Assembly: GCF_003597675.1 (NCBI RefSeq)
Contig: NZ_CP030827.1
Span: 1,612,001 to 1,676,000, forward strand
Length of the DNA stretch: 64,000 nt
From: Neorhizobium sp. NCHU2750
GTDB lineage: Bacteria; Pseudomonadota; Alphaproteobacteria; Rhizobiales; Rhizobiaceae
Direction: 5' to 3'
Part shown: positions 9,337 through 16,722 of the stretch, in pieces
How the letters are laid out: every line of letters begins with the position of its first letter
Position numbering within the stretch: position 1 is the first letter of the stretch
Translations under genes and position numbers: made by a program
Notes under the pieces: generated by a model
What the model was told of the DNA's origin: nothing
What the model saw: the letters and a program-made list of their open reading frames with translations, nothing else
Database searches by the model: none

Positions 9337-9438
9337 GAAAACCTCCGTCAGCTCCCCCGTTGACATGGCCGAGCATGCACCGGCGAAGCGGCGCAGACTG
9401 CGCTTTGCACGACGTCGCAAGTAGCAAAAAGCGACGTG

Positions 9439-10200
9439 CTACCAGATGCGCTTGGTTATGCCGTGATAGACCCATGTCCAGATCGGCGGCGGGAAGCGCA
9501 GGACGGAGGTGCCGGTCGCGGGCTGAGGCTGTAGATTACCGCCCAGCGCGTCCCTGATCGCCTTGACGATGATGACCGTCGAGGCGGCGGTAATCTGCAG
9601 CGGATAGGTGGCGATCGTATCCGTCTTATGCGGCGTCACATGGCTCTGGTAGAGGATATCGCCGGTGTCGACGCCGGCATCGACCAGATGCACGGTGCCG
9701 CCGAAATTTGCCTCGTCCTTTTCCACTCGCGCCCAGTAGCCGCCCATCTGTCCACGATAGGCCGGATTGATCCCGGCATGGAAGTTGATGACCGGGCAGG
9801 GGATGGACGCTAGCGTCGCACGGGAAAGAATGCGGCAGGAAATGGTGAAGACGACAGCCGGCTCAAGTCGCGTCACCAGGGCGTGACATTCCGCATTGTT
9901 CAGCGATGAGACGTGCGTGACCGAAACCGCCGGATTTGGAATAGCTGAAAGCCCGTATTGCCGGACGATCTCGTCGCTGCGCCTTGCGGCAACGGTCTTG
10001 CCGAGGCGCGACGCGATCATCGTCGCAAGCTGCCCTGCCGCGTTCAGCCAGCCAAGGCGGCGGGCTCGACGCCTGAGGATTGTGCCTTTTGATTCAGGCT
10101 GTTCCTCGATGACGTGGATATCGGGAAAATGTGCCGCCAGTACATTGATTATCACCTGCGGGTTCAGTCCACCGGCGGTCATCACCACAATGCGGGGCAC
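9439..10200 (-). CDS. Formyltransferase-fold protein
   Basis: About 253 residues from a GTG at 10200 that has AGGAGA six bases upstream; a TTG at 10230 is possible. The core matches the formyl transferase domain of methionyl-tRNA and phosphoribosylglycinamide formyltransferases. The signature region INFHAGINPAYRGQMGGYWA carries the His of the active-site loop, and the catalytic aspartate is in VDAGVDTGDILYQ. Such enzymes use 10-formyl-THF. Its presence in a THF-dependent methyl-transfer operon suggests linkage to the C1 pool, but the acceptor is unknown. The fold is clear; the specific reaction is not. Confidence 0.8.
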   Translation of the reverse strand: MPRIVVMTAGGLNPQVIINVLAAHFPDIHVIEEQPESKGTILRRRARRLGWLNAAGQLATMIASRLGKTVAARRSDEIVRQYGLSAIPNPAVSVTHVSSLNNAECHALVTRLEPAVVFTISCRILSRATLASIPCPVINFHAGINPAYRGQMGGYWARVEKDEANFGGTVHLVDAGVDTGDILYQSHVTPHKTDTIATYPLQITAASTVIIVKAIRDALGGNLQPQPATGTSVLRFPPPIWTWVYHGITKRIW

Positions 10201-10308
10201 GGATAGTCTCCTGAAGGATGTGTTTGACAAATCTCTGCGGCCAGCATCGGAAATAAAGCGTAAACGGCAAGGAAGTTCCGCGTCCTCGCCGCGGTGGCAG
10301 GCAGCGTC

Positions 10309-10950
10309 TCACAACGCCTTGATCGCCGACGCGAGATCGCCATAGCCGGTAAACCGGTATTCGTATTCGAGCCCGAGATAATCGGCCGCCTCGCGCGCCT
10401 TGCGCTGCAGGTCTTCGTCCTCTTCCTGCGAAAGATAGATCAGCTTGCGGTAATTGCCGAAATACATGTCCCTGAGCTCGGGGTGGCGGTCGAGACCGAG
10501 CGGCTCGATCACGAAGGCACGGAACTGCCTTGCGAGAAAATCTGTCAGAAAGAAGGACAGGAGGTCGTCCTCCGCCTTCGCCGCGAAGAGGTCGTTGCCG
10601 GAGAAGAACGAATAGCAGTGGGGGCCAGCGATGCGCTCGATGCCCTCCCGCTCGCAAAGCCGGTCGATCTCCCCACCGGTGCCGCAATCGGCATAGGCGA
10701 AAAATATGCGCGAAAAGCCGTTTTTGCGCGCCTCCGCGACGGCTGCTTCCAGCCCCGGAACGATCTTTTGCGGGTAGGCATGCCAGATTGCCGGCAGGCA
10801 ATTGAGGTCAATGTGATCGAGACCCTGTTGCCCAGAAGTCGCAATGATCTCCCGTGCGATCGCGCCGCACGCTATGACGTGAACTTTTTTCGAGTTCGAA
10901 CGTTCCATAGCCGGAAAATCACTTTCCGCAACAATTTGATCCTTACTCAT
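10309..10950 (-). CDS. DUF1638 protein
   Basis: 213 residues if started at 10950; an internal ATG at 10908 is an alternative. It matches the DUF1638 pattern: VHVIACGAIAREI near the start, then FFAYADCGTGGEID and HCYSFFSG. DUF1638 genes are known neighbours of corrinoid methyltransferase genes in methanogens and bacteria, but I know of no firm biochemical role. Conserved cysteines (ACGAIA, ADCGTGG, PHCYSF) could bind metal or cofactor. Its start lies only 14 bases from the divergent entericidin-like start. Co-directional with the formyltransferase gene about 110 bases downstream. Confidence 0.85.
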   Translation of the reverse strand: MSKDQIVAESDFPAMERSNSKKVHVIACGAIAREIIATSGQQGLDHIDLNCLPAIWHAYPQKIVPGLEAAVAEARKNGFSRIFFAYADCGTGGEIDRLCEREGIERIAGPHCYSFFSGNDLFAAKAEDDLLSFFLTDFLARQFRAFVIEPLGLDRHPELRDMYFGNYRKLIYLSQEEDEDLQRKAREAADYLGLEYEYRFTGYGDLASAIKAL

Positions 10951-10964
10951 CGGAGAATTCCATC

Positions 10965-11123
10965 ATGACGGCCAAGACAGTCACGGTTATCGCTGCCCTC
11001 ATCGCTATCACGGCGTCCCTCTCGTCCTGCGGCAATACGATCCGCGGCATGGGCCAGGATACTGCCAACACCGTCAACGCCACCAAGGATGCAGGCCATC
11101 GCGTCGGCAAGGCAGCTCAGTAA
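10965..11123 (+). CDS. Entericidin-like small lipoprotein
   Basis: 52 residues: MTAKTVTVIAALIAITA then the lipobox LSSC, followed by GNTIRGMGQDTANTVNATKD, typical of entericidin A/B-type lipoproteins of the cell envelope. GGAG lies about nine bases upstream of the ATG. These are stationary-phase or stress lipoproteins of uncertain function. The gene interrupts the minus-strand C1 genes and is divergent from the DUF1638 gene, so its promoter must overlap that gene's 5' end. Confidence 0.85.
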   Translation: MTAKTVTVIAALIAITASLSSCGNTIRGMGQDTANTVNATKDAGHRVGKAAQ

Positions 11124-11149
11124 CCGCCATAATCGCCTTTTGGCCAAAC

Positions 11150-11180
11150 GAACCGCGTGCCTTTGTCGGGAACGCGGTTC
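11150..11180. other. Hairpin between convergent genes
   Basis: GAACCGCGT at 11150-11158 pairs with ACGCGGTTC at 11172-11180 across a 13-base loop. It lies between the ends of the entericidin-like and corrinoid-protein genes. No T-run follows on either strand, so termination is uncertain. Confidence 0.4.
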
Positions 11181-11263
11181 AAAGCATCAGGCGGGGCATC
11201 AGGCCGGGACCGGAGCGAAACAGTCGCTGCCGGTCGTTGGCCTATAGATCCAGCCTTGACCCG

Positions 11264-11965
11264 TCAGGCCCCGGCCGCCAGGCTGTTGTGCCTGCGTCGC
11301 ATATAATCCTTGGCAGTTTCGACCGCCACGGCGGCATCCCGGCAATAGGCATCTGCGCCGACCGCCTTGCCGAATTCCTCGTTGAGCGGCGCACCTCCGA
11401 CGAGCACGACATAGTCGTCGCGAATGCCCTTTTCCTTCATCGTGTCGATCACGACCTTCATATAAGGCATAGTCGTGGTCAGAAGCGCCGACATGCCGAG
11501 AATGTCCGGCTGCTCGCGCTCGATCGCGTCGAGATAGTTCTCGACCGGATTGTTGATGCCGAGATCGACGACGTCGAAGCCGGCACCTTCCATCATCATG
11601 CCGACGAGGTTCTTGCCGATATCGTGAATATCGCCCTTCACCGTGCCGATCACCACCTTGCCGAGCTTCGGAGCGCCGGTCTCGGCCAGCAGCGGCCTGA
11701 GGATCGCCATGCCGGCCTTCATCGCATTGGCCGACAGCAGCACTTCCGGGACGAAGAGAATGCCGTCGCGGAAATCGATGCCGACGATACGCATGCCCTC
11801 GACCAAAGCCTGGGTCAGCACGTCATAGGGCGTCCAGCCGCGCTCCAGCAGGATGTTGGTTCCCTCCTCGATCTCCTCCTTGAGGCCGTCATAGAGATCG
11901 TCATGCATCTGCTGAACGAGTTCTTCGTCGGAAAGCTCCGAGAGAATGATATCGTCGTCGGACAT
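11264..11965 (-). CDS. Corrinoid (B12-binding) methyl carrier protein
   Basis: 233 residues. A helical cap domain (about 10-95) is followed by a cobalamin-binding Rossmann domain with the signature GDIHDIGKN (Asp-x-His-x-x-Gly, whose His is the lower cobalt ligand), GFDVVDLGINNPVE and GMSALLTTTM, then VLVGGAPL. This is the MtbC/MttC/MtgC-type carrier that takes a methyl group from the MttB-like protein and hands it to the DHPS-like enzyme. The ATG at 11965 has GGGAAGAG upstream; longer starts lack support. The first 36 residues contain 14 Asp/Glu and almost no basic residues. Divergent from the mttB-like gene across about 315 bases. Confidence 0.92.
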   Translation of the reverse strand: MSDDDIILSELSDEELVQQMHDDLYDGLKEEIEEGTNILLERGWTPYDVLTQALVEGMRIVGIDFRDGILFVPEVLLSANAMKAGMAILRPLLAETGAPKLGKVVIGTVKGDIHDIGKNLVGMMMEGAGFDVVDLGINNPVENYLDAIEREQPDILGMSALLTTTMPYMKVVIDTMKEKGIRDDYVVLVGGAPLNEEFGKAVGADAYCRDAAVAVETAKDYMRRRHNSLAAGA

Positions 11966-12280
11966 GAATTCTCTTCCCTGGTTGGAGGCGAGTTTCAAAT
12001 CGCCCACGTGGCCGATATGGCGCCGATATGGCATTGACACCTGCAACTATGTCTAGCGTTATTTTGTTTCGCAATTTCTTTCGTAAGCGACAGGAGCGCG
12101 TCGGAAAGAGAACGGTCGGGCAGGCGTCGCAAATGTCTGTCTCGTGCAAATGCGTGACGCAGGAAGGCGGGAGGAGGCCCGTTTGCGGGCCTAGCATGCG
12201 ATGCCAGCGAACAAGCCGACAACCGATCCGGCAATAGCCCGATAGGCGGCAGCAAAGAGCGCAAAAGGGTGAGGAAAATC
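11966..12280. promoter_or_regulatory. Divergent control region of the corrinoid and mttB-like genes
   Basis: About 315 bases without a gene. A perfect 7-bp hairpin AGGCCCG/CGGGCCT with a TTTG loop lies at 12175-12192, inside the probable leader of the mttB-like gene. Binding sites for the GbdR-like regulator would be expected here, but I could not identify one. Confidence 0.5.
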
Positions 12281-13855
12281 ATGGACGACATCAGCCAGCA
12301 GACGGATATGGGTGGCGGCTCCGGCCGGCGTGGTCGTGGTGAGCGGGGAGCGGCCGGCAGGCGTGCTGCCCGCGCCGGCGGCGGTCCCGGCGCATCCTTG
12401 CCCTATATCACCCGAAAGATCGGCACTTACGAGGTTCTTGACGAGGCGGGCCTCGACCTGATCGAGCGCAATGCCGACCTGATCCTCGAAGAGATCGGCA
12501 TCGAGTTCCGCGACGACGAGGAGGCGCTGGACCTCTGGGCGAGGGCCGGTGCCGATGTGAAGGGCAGCCGCGTGCATTTCCCCAAAGGCCTGTGCCGTGA
12601 ACTGCTGAAGACCGCGCCGAAGGAATTCACCTGGCACGCCCGCAACCCTGCTCGCAGCGTCCATATGGGCGGCAATGCCACGGTATTCGCCCCCGTCTAC
12701 GGCCCGCCCTTCGTGCGTGACCTTGAGGGAAATCGCCGATATGCGACGATCGAGGACTTTCGCAATTTCGTCAAACTGTCCTATCTGGCGCCGTCGATGC
12801 ATTCCTCGGGCGGCACGGTCTGCGAGCCGGTCGATATCCCGGTCAACAAGCGTCATCTCGATATGGTCTACAGCCATATCAAATATTCCGACAAGCCGTT
12901 CATGGGCTCGGTTACAGCGCCCGAGCGGGCGGAAGATACGATCGCCATGGCAAAGCTCGTCTTCGGCGACGAGTTTGTCGAAAACAATTGTGTCACGCTG
13001 AACCTCATCAACGCTAACTCGCCGATGGTCTTCGACGGCACCATGCTTGGCGCGCTGAAAGTCTATGCGCGCCATAACCAGGCCTCGGTCGTCTCGCCCT
13101 TCATACTGTCGGGCGCCATGAGCCCGGTCACGGTTGCAGGAACTCTCACCCAGATCCTCGCCGAAGTCTTGGCCGGTGCGGCTACTACCCAGCTCATTCG
13201 CCCCGGTTCGCCGGTTCTGTTCGGCACATTTGCCGCCTCGATCTCGATGCAGTCGGGCGCGCCAACCTTCGGCACGCCGGAGCCGTCGCTGGTCTCCTAT
13301 GGCGCCGCCCAGCTTGCCCGCCGCCTCGGCCTGCCGTTCCGCACCGGCGGCTCGCTTTGCGCCTCCAAGATCCCGGATGCGCAGGCAGCACACGAATCCG
13401 CCAACACTCTCAACACGACACTGCTGGCCGGCACCAATTTCGTCCTCCATGCCGCCGGCTGGCTCGAAGGCGGGCTCGTCTCGTCCTATGAGAAATTCAT
13501 GATCGACCAGGACCAGCTCGGCATGATGCAGAAAATGGCCGAAGGGGTCGATCTGTCCGCCGAAGGCCAGGCGCTCGATGCGATCCGCGAAGTCGGGCCG
13601 GGCAGCCACTATCTCGGCTGCGCCCACACCCAGGCGCATTTCCAGACGGCCTTCTACCGTTCGGCACTCGCCGACAACAATTCCTTCGAACAATGGGAGA
13701 TCGAAGGCGCCAAGCGCATCGAGGATCGCGCCAATGCGCTTTGCCGCTCATGGCTCGACAATTACGAGGCACCGCCGCTCGATCCGGCGATCGACGAGGC
13801 GCTTCTCGCCTTCATCAAGGACCGCAAGGACAGTATGCCCGACGCCTTCACTTGA
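12281..13855 (+). CDS. MttB-family methyltransferase, non-pyrrolysine (likely glycine betaine:corrinoid)
   Basis: 524 residues of the trimethylamine methyltransferase superfamily, a TIM barrel. There is no in-frame TAG, so it belongs to the pyrrolysine-free MtgB-like branch, whose characterised members demethylate glycine betaine or related quaternary amines and load the methyl on a corrinoid protein. Recognisable segments include EEIGIEFRDDEEALDLW, GGNATVFAPVYGPPFVRDL, SSGGTVCEPVDIP and GPGSHYLGCAHTQAHF. The ATG at 12281 has GAGG seven bases upstream. Residues 11-38 form a Gly/Arg/Ala-rich tail (SGRRGRGERG, AAGRRAARAGGG) before the fold. The same frame stays open for 34 codons beyond the TGA stop. 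Substrate is inferred from the ChoXWV, BHMT and GbdR-like neighbours. Confidence 0.9.
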   Translation: MDDISQQTDMGGGSGRRGRGERGAAGRRAARAGGGPGASLPYITRKIGTYEVLDEAGLDLIERNADLILEEIGIEFRDDEEALDLWARAGADVKGSRVHFPKGLCRELLKTAPKEFTWHARNPARSVHMGGNATVFAPVYGPPFVRDLEGNRRYATIEDFRNFVKLSYLAPSMHSSGGTVCEPVDIPVNKRHLDMVYSHIKYSDKPFMGSVTAPERAEDTIAMAKLVFGDEFVENNCVTLNLINANSPMVFDGTMLGALKVYARHNQASVVSPFILSGAMSPVTVAGTLTQILAEVLAGAATTQLIRPGSPVLFGTFAASISMQSGAPTFGTPEPSLVSYGAAQLARRLGLPFRTGGSLCASKIPDAQAAHESANTLNTTLLAGTNFVLHAAGWLEGGLVSSYEKFMIDQDQLGMMQKMAEGVDLSAEGQALDAIREVGPGSHYLGCAHTQAHFQTAFYRSALADNNSFEQWEIEGAKRIEDRANALCRSWLDNYEAPPLDPAIDEALLAFIKDRKDSMPDAFT

Positions 13856-13960
13856 AGAGAGCCCGAGGCCGCCAGGGAGCAAGGCGGCGCAAGGCGGGTC
13901 GCCGACTTCATCCAGGGCAGCGTCTGGCGACCGCATTACCAATACAAGGGGCCGCGCTGA
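13856..13960 (+). other. In-frame open extension after the mttB-like stop codon
   Basis: The 34 codons after the TGA at 13853-13855 are open in the same frame and end at a second TGA at 13958-13960. The distal part (VADFIQGSVWRPHYQYKGPR) uses codons typical of the neighbouring genes. This could be a readthrough extension, a remnant left after a nonsense mutation, or chance openness in GC-rich DNA. Confidence 0.3.
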
Positions 13961-13961
13961 G

Positions 13962-14657
13962 ATGATGGGCGGCCCTTCATCCATATCCCGCGAGATCGAA
14001 ACCGGGTTGGGACCAAGCGGCATCCTGATCCGCGGCACGGTGGATTTCGCAATGGGCGAGGGACCTTTGCTCGCCGACGGCACGAATGCTGCCTCGGTCG
14101 TTCTGCTTGGCAATGCCGGCGGTTCGATCTGGCCGGCATTCTCGCGCTGGAAGGCCGGTTATGACGGTCCCGATCCGCTCGATACATGGTCGAAGGAGAT
14201 CATTCATCCTCTTGCGGAGAGGCTTGGCGGCACGGCCTATTTTCCCTCCGATCCGCCCTGGCAGCCCTTCCAGCAATGGGCGATGCGCGCCGAGAGGCTG
14301 AAACCGTCACCGCTCGGCATTCTCATCCATCCCGACTATGGGCTCTGGCACGGTTATCGCGGCGCGATCGGCTTTGTACAGAGGCTGGACGATGCCTCTG
14401 CGTCATCGATCACCGGGCGGAGACATGCCTGCGATCACTGTCCGGCAAAGCCCTGTCTCTCCACCTGTCCCGTCTCCGCTATTCGGCCTGATCCCCAAAA
14501 TTTCGCCGTCTCGGCCTGCCGCAGTCATCTCTTGACGCTGTCAGGGCAGGGCGCTTGCATGGTTTCCGGCTGCCTTGCGCGCAACGCCTGCCCGGTCGGT
14601 GAGCAATACCGCTATCTATCGGCACAGCTCGAATTCCACATGCACGCGCTGCGCTGA
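13962..14657 (+). CDS. 4Fe-4S ferredoxin-domain protein of the C1 cluster
   Basis: About 231 residues; ATGs at 13962 and 13965 are both possible. The N-terminal 150 residues are of unknown fold (SREIETGLGPSGILIRGTVDF). The C-terminal part holds CDHCPAKPCLSTCPVSAI and, further on, CMVSGCLARNACPVG, giving cysteines for one or two iron-sulfur clusters. It follows the mttB-like gene by about 100 bases. The likely role is electron donor for reductive reactivation of the corrinoid together with RACo. That role is inferred from context; no specific family name is assured. Confidence 0.75.
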   Translation: MMGGPSSISREIETGLGPSGILIRGTVDFAMGEGPLLADGTNAASVVLLGNAGGSIWPAFSRWKAGYDGPDPLDTWSKEIIHPLAERLGGTAYFPSDPPWQPFQQWAMRAERLKPSPLGILIHPDYGLWHGYRGAIGFVQRLDDASASSITGRRHACDHCPAKPCLSTCPVSAIRPDPQNFAVSACRSHLLTLSGQGACMVSGCLARNACPVGEQYRYLSAQLEFHMHALR

Positions 14658-14759
14658 AGGCGCGTCAAAATCGACAAGACGCTGCAGGGACATTGCGTCT
14701 GCCGATGGGCGCGCTACATTCATCATGCTGACATAAACGCCACTGGGAGGAGTGATTGC

Positions 14760-15134
14760 ATGAAACGTCTGTGGCCCGAGGAGTTTGACTATGTTCTGGA
14801 CGATGCGGAGGAGGTCGTGCTGGAGGCTCCTGCCTCGGTAAGCGACGACGGCGTGGAGATCGACGCCATCCATCGGCCGGCACTGAAAGTCCGTCTGCCC
14901 GAGCAGGATTTCGAACGGATCTGGCCGCTTGCGGAAGCGCGCTATCGTCTCGATGGACGCTTTGCCGGCAAGGCGATCACGCTGATCGCCAACAACCCCC
15001 ATTACCACGCCTGGCATCCGGCCGATGGCGGAACGGTGGAAACCGTCTCCGACAGCGGCGTGAAGCACACGACCAGATATGTCGTCGCGCACTTCCTGTT
15101 CGACGACGTGCGCGAGGCGGCTGTGGCTGCCTGA
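14760..15134 (+). CDS. Hypothetical protein of the C1 cluster
   Basis: 124 residues preceded by a strong GGGAGGAG site. The sequence is acidic at the N-terminus (EEFDYVLDDAEEVVLE), with a mid-region LKVRLPEQDFERIWPLAEARYRLDGRFAGK and a histidine-containing NNPHYHAWHP. No signal peptide or membrane segment is seen. I do not recognise a family. It is the third gene in a likely mttB-fd transcription unit and is convergent with a second unknown gene. Confidence 0.7.
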   Translation: MKRLWPEEFDYVLDDAEEVVLEAPASVSDDGVEIDAIHRPALKVRLPEQDFERIWPLAEARYRLDGRFAGKAITLIANNPHYHAWHPADGGTVETVSDSGVKHTTRYVVAHFLFDDVREAAVAA

Positions 15135-15202
15135 CGACTGCATCAGGCGACAGGCAAATGGCGAAAATCACCCGGTCGCTCGCCTGACGACGCCGTTGCC
15201 CC

Positions 15203-15553
15203 TCAGACGGGCGCCTTGGGATAGGCCCGCTCCAGACCGCCGGAGCGGGTCAAGCCTTGCTTGAAAGCCTGGTAGGCCGGATGCTGGCTGGATTTCGCCG
15301 CCTCCATCAACCGGATCTGCAGCCGGTCGGGCGCGGCGTGGCCGAGCCATTCGCCGCATTTCTGCAATTTCAGCGTATTGAGAAAACGCGCCTCGGATGC
15401 CTGGTCGAGATGAAGATGCAGGCCGGCAAGCATCAGGTCGTCCTGCGCCGGGCTTTCCATCAGAAGCTTCAGCCAGGTCTGCTTTTCGTCCGAAAGGCTG
15501 GCCAGTCCCTCGGCCACCGTCTCCCTGCTGCCGATCGGCGATACGCTGCTCAT
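15203..15553 (-). CDS. Hypothetical protein downstream of bmt
   Basis: About 116 residues from the ATG at 15553, only 19 bases after the bmt stop, so co-transcribed with it. The sequence is soluble and mostly helical (SLSDEKQTWLKLLMESPAQ, LHLHLDQASEARFLNTLKL, MEAAKSSQHPAYQAFKQGL). No motif or membrane segment is obvious. Family unknown; a helper in betaine methyl use is only suggested by position. The ribosome binding site is weak, consistent with translational coupling. Confidence 0.65.
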   Translation of the reverse strand: MSSVSPIGSRETVAEGLASLSDEKQTWLKLLMESPAQDDLMLAGLHLHLDQASEARFLNTLKLQKCGEWLGHAAPDRLQIRLMEAAKSSQHPAYQAFKQGLTRSGGLERAYPKAPV

Positions 15554-15572
15554 CAAGTCTACCCCGCTGTCA

Positions 15573-16586
15573 TCATCCCCGGCGACGGCGGCGCTCCCGG
15601 CCGGAATCGCCACCGGATTCGCTTGCCGTCTTATTGCGGAGCGGGCCGATCTTGTCGACGATTTCCTCGATCGTCGGCCGCGGACGCGGTGTATAGTCGT
15701 CGAGTGCCGCACGCATGGCCGACAGATGCTCGCAGGACGTGCCGCAGCAGCCGCCGATGATTTTTGCGCCGGCATCGCGTGCCAGCCGCGCATATTCGGC
15801 CATCAGCGGCGGCGTGCCGGAATAGTAGATCTCCGAGCCGCGAAATTCCGGAATGCCGCAATTGCCCTTGACGATGGTGATCGCATCCGGCGACGCCTGC
15901 GTCATGTCGAGAAGCGAGGACAGGATATCGGAGGCCCCGACGCCGCAATTGGCCCCGACCGCTTCCGGCCCCGGTCCGATATCGGCGGCAACACCGTGAA
16001 TGTCCTTGGGGTTCAGTCCCATCATCGTCTTGCCGGCCGTGTCGAAGGAACCGGTATAGGTATAGGGTAGGCCGACCTTCACCGCCGCCTCCGCCGCCGC
16101 GCGGATCTCGTCCGGTGCCGACATGGTTTCGATCCAGGCGACATCGACGCCACCGGCCTTTAGGCCCTCCATCTGCTCGGTAAAAGCTGAAACGGCATCC
16201 TCGTAGGACAGAGCCCCGAGCGGAATCAAAAGCTCGCCGGTCGGCCCGACCGAGCCCGCGACGATCACCTCGCGGCCCGCGGCGTCGGCGACGGCACGCG
16301 CGATCTCGGCTGCACGTTTGTTCAGCGCAAATACCCGGTCCTGCGCCTGATGCAGCTTCAGCCGATGGCGTGTGCCACCGAACGAGTTGGTAAGGATGAT
16401 GTCGGCACCGGCATCGACGAAATCCTGATGCAGCTTGGTGATCCGCTCCGGATGCGCCTCGTTCCACAGTTCCGGCGCTTCGCCGGCCTCCAGGCCCGCG
16501 GCAAACAGATTGGTTCCGGTGGCGCCATCCGCCAGCAGCACACCCTTTTCGGCAAGAAGCTCGGTCAGTGGGTTCTTCGTCGGCAT
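15573..16586 (-). CDS. bmt: Betaine-homocysteine S-methyltransferase
   Basis: 337 residues of the homocysteine methyltransferase (Pfam S-methyl_trans) family. The enzyme transfers a methyl group from glycine betaine to homocysteine, giving methionine and dimethylglycine. Segments include LLADGATGTNLFAAGL, ILTNSFGGTRHRL, AGSVGPTGELL and the zinc ligands in GANCGVG and GGCCGTS. AGGAGG precedes the ATG. A perfect palindrome lies 28-47 bases upstream of the start. The C-terminus ends SGGDSGRERRRRRG (324-337), a polybasic tail also seen in other enzymes of this cluster. The neighbouring ChoXWV-like importer supports betaine as donor; a homocysteine methyltransferase with another donor is the alternative. 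Confidence 0.88.
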   Translation of the reverse strand: MPTKNPLTELLAEKGVLLADGATGTNLFAAGLEAGEAPELWNEAHPERITKLHQDFVDAGADIILTNSFGGTRHRLKLHQAQDRVFALNKRAAEIARAVADAAGREVIVAGSVGPTGELLIPLGALSYEDAVSAFTEQMEGLKAGGVDVAWIETMSAPDEIRAAAEAAVKVGLPYTYTGSFDTAGKTMMGLNPKDIHGVAADIGPGPEAVGANCGVGASDILSSLLDMTQASPDAITIVKGNCGIPEFRGSEIYYSGTPPLMAEYARLARDAGAKIIGGCCGTSCEHLSAMRAALDDYTPRPRPTIEEIVDKIGPLRNKTASESGGDSGRERRRRRG

Positions 16587-16613
16587 GGCATCCTCCTGAA
16601 AACTGAATGCAAG

Positions 16614-16633
16614 ATATAAAGCTTCCTTTATAT
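16614..16633. promoter_or_regulatory. Palindromic operator-like site upstream of bmt
   Basis: ATATAAAG-CTTC-CTTTATAT is a perfect 8-bp inverted repeat with a 4-bp spacer, 28 bases before the bmt start. Its form suits a dimeric winged-helix repressor such as an ArsR-family regulator of methionine metabolism. The regulator is not encoded in this window and the assignment is inference. Confidence 0.55.
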
Positions 16634-16722
16634 GCTTTCAACGTACAGGATATGCGCCGGCTGCGACGCTGGCGCCTCTCTTTCCGCCGCCAGCACCTGC
16701 ATCTGCCGCGGCCGGCATGGGC

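Noticed and set aside
9411..9436. Hairpin between the formyltransferase-like and virulence-factor-domain genes as a terminator
   Set aside because: ACGTCGC and GCGACGT can pair, but there is no T-run after the stem on the minus strand and the genes appear to be one operon.
12281..13855. Pyrrolysine-type internal TAG in the MttB-like gene
   Set aside because: The frame contains no TAG; the protein belongs to the pyrrolysine-free branch.
16587..16722. SAM-type riboswitch in the bmt leader
   Set aside because: The leader is dominated by the AT-rich palindrome and does not show the conserved loops or pseudoknot pairing of SAM-II-type RNAs.
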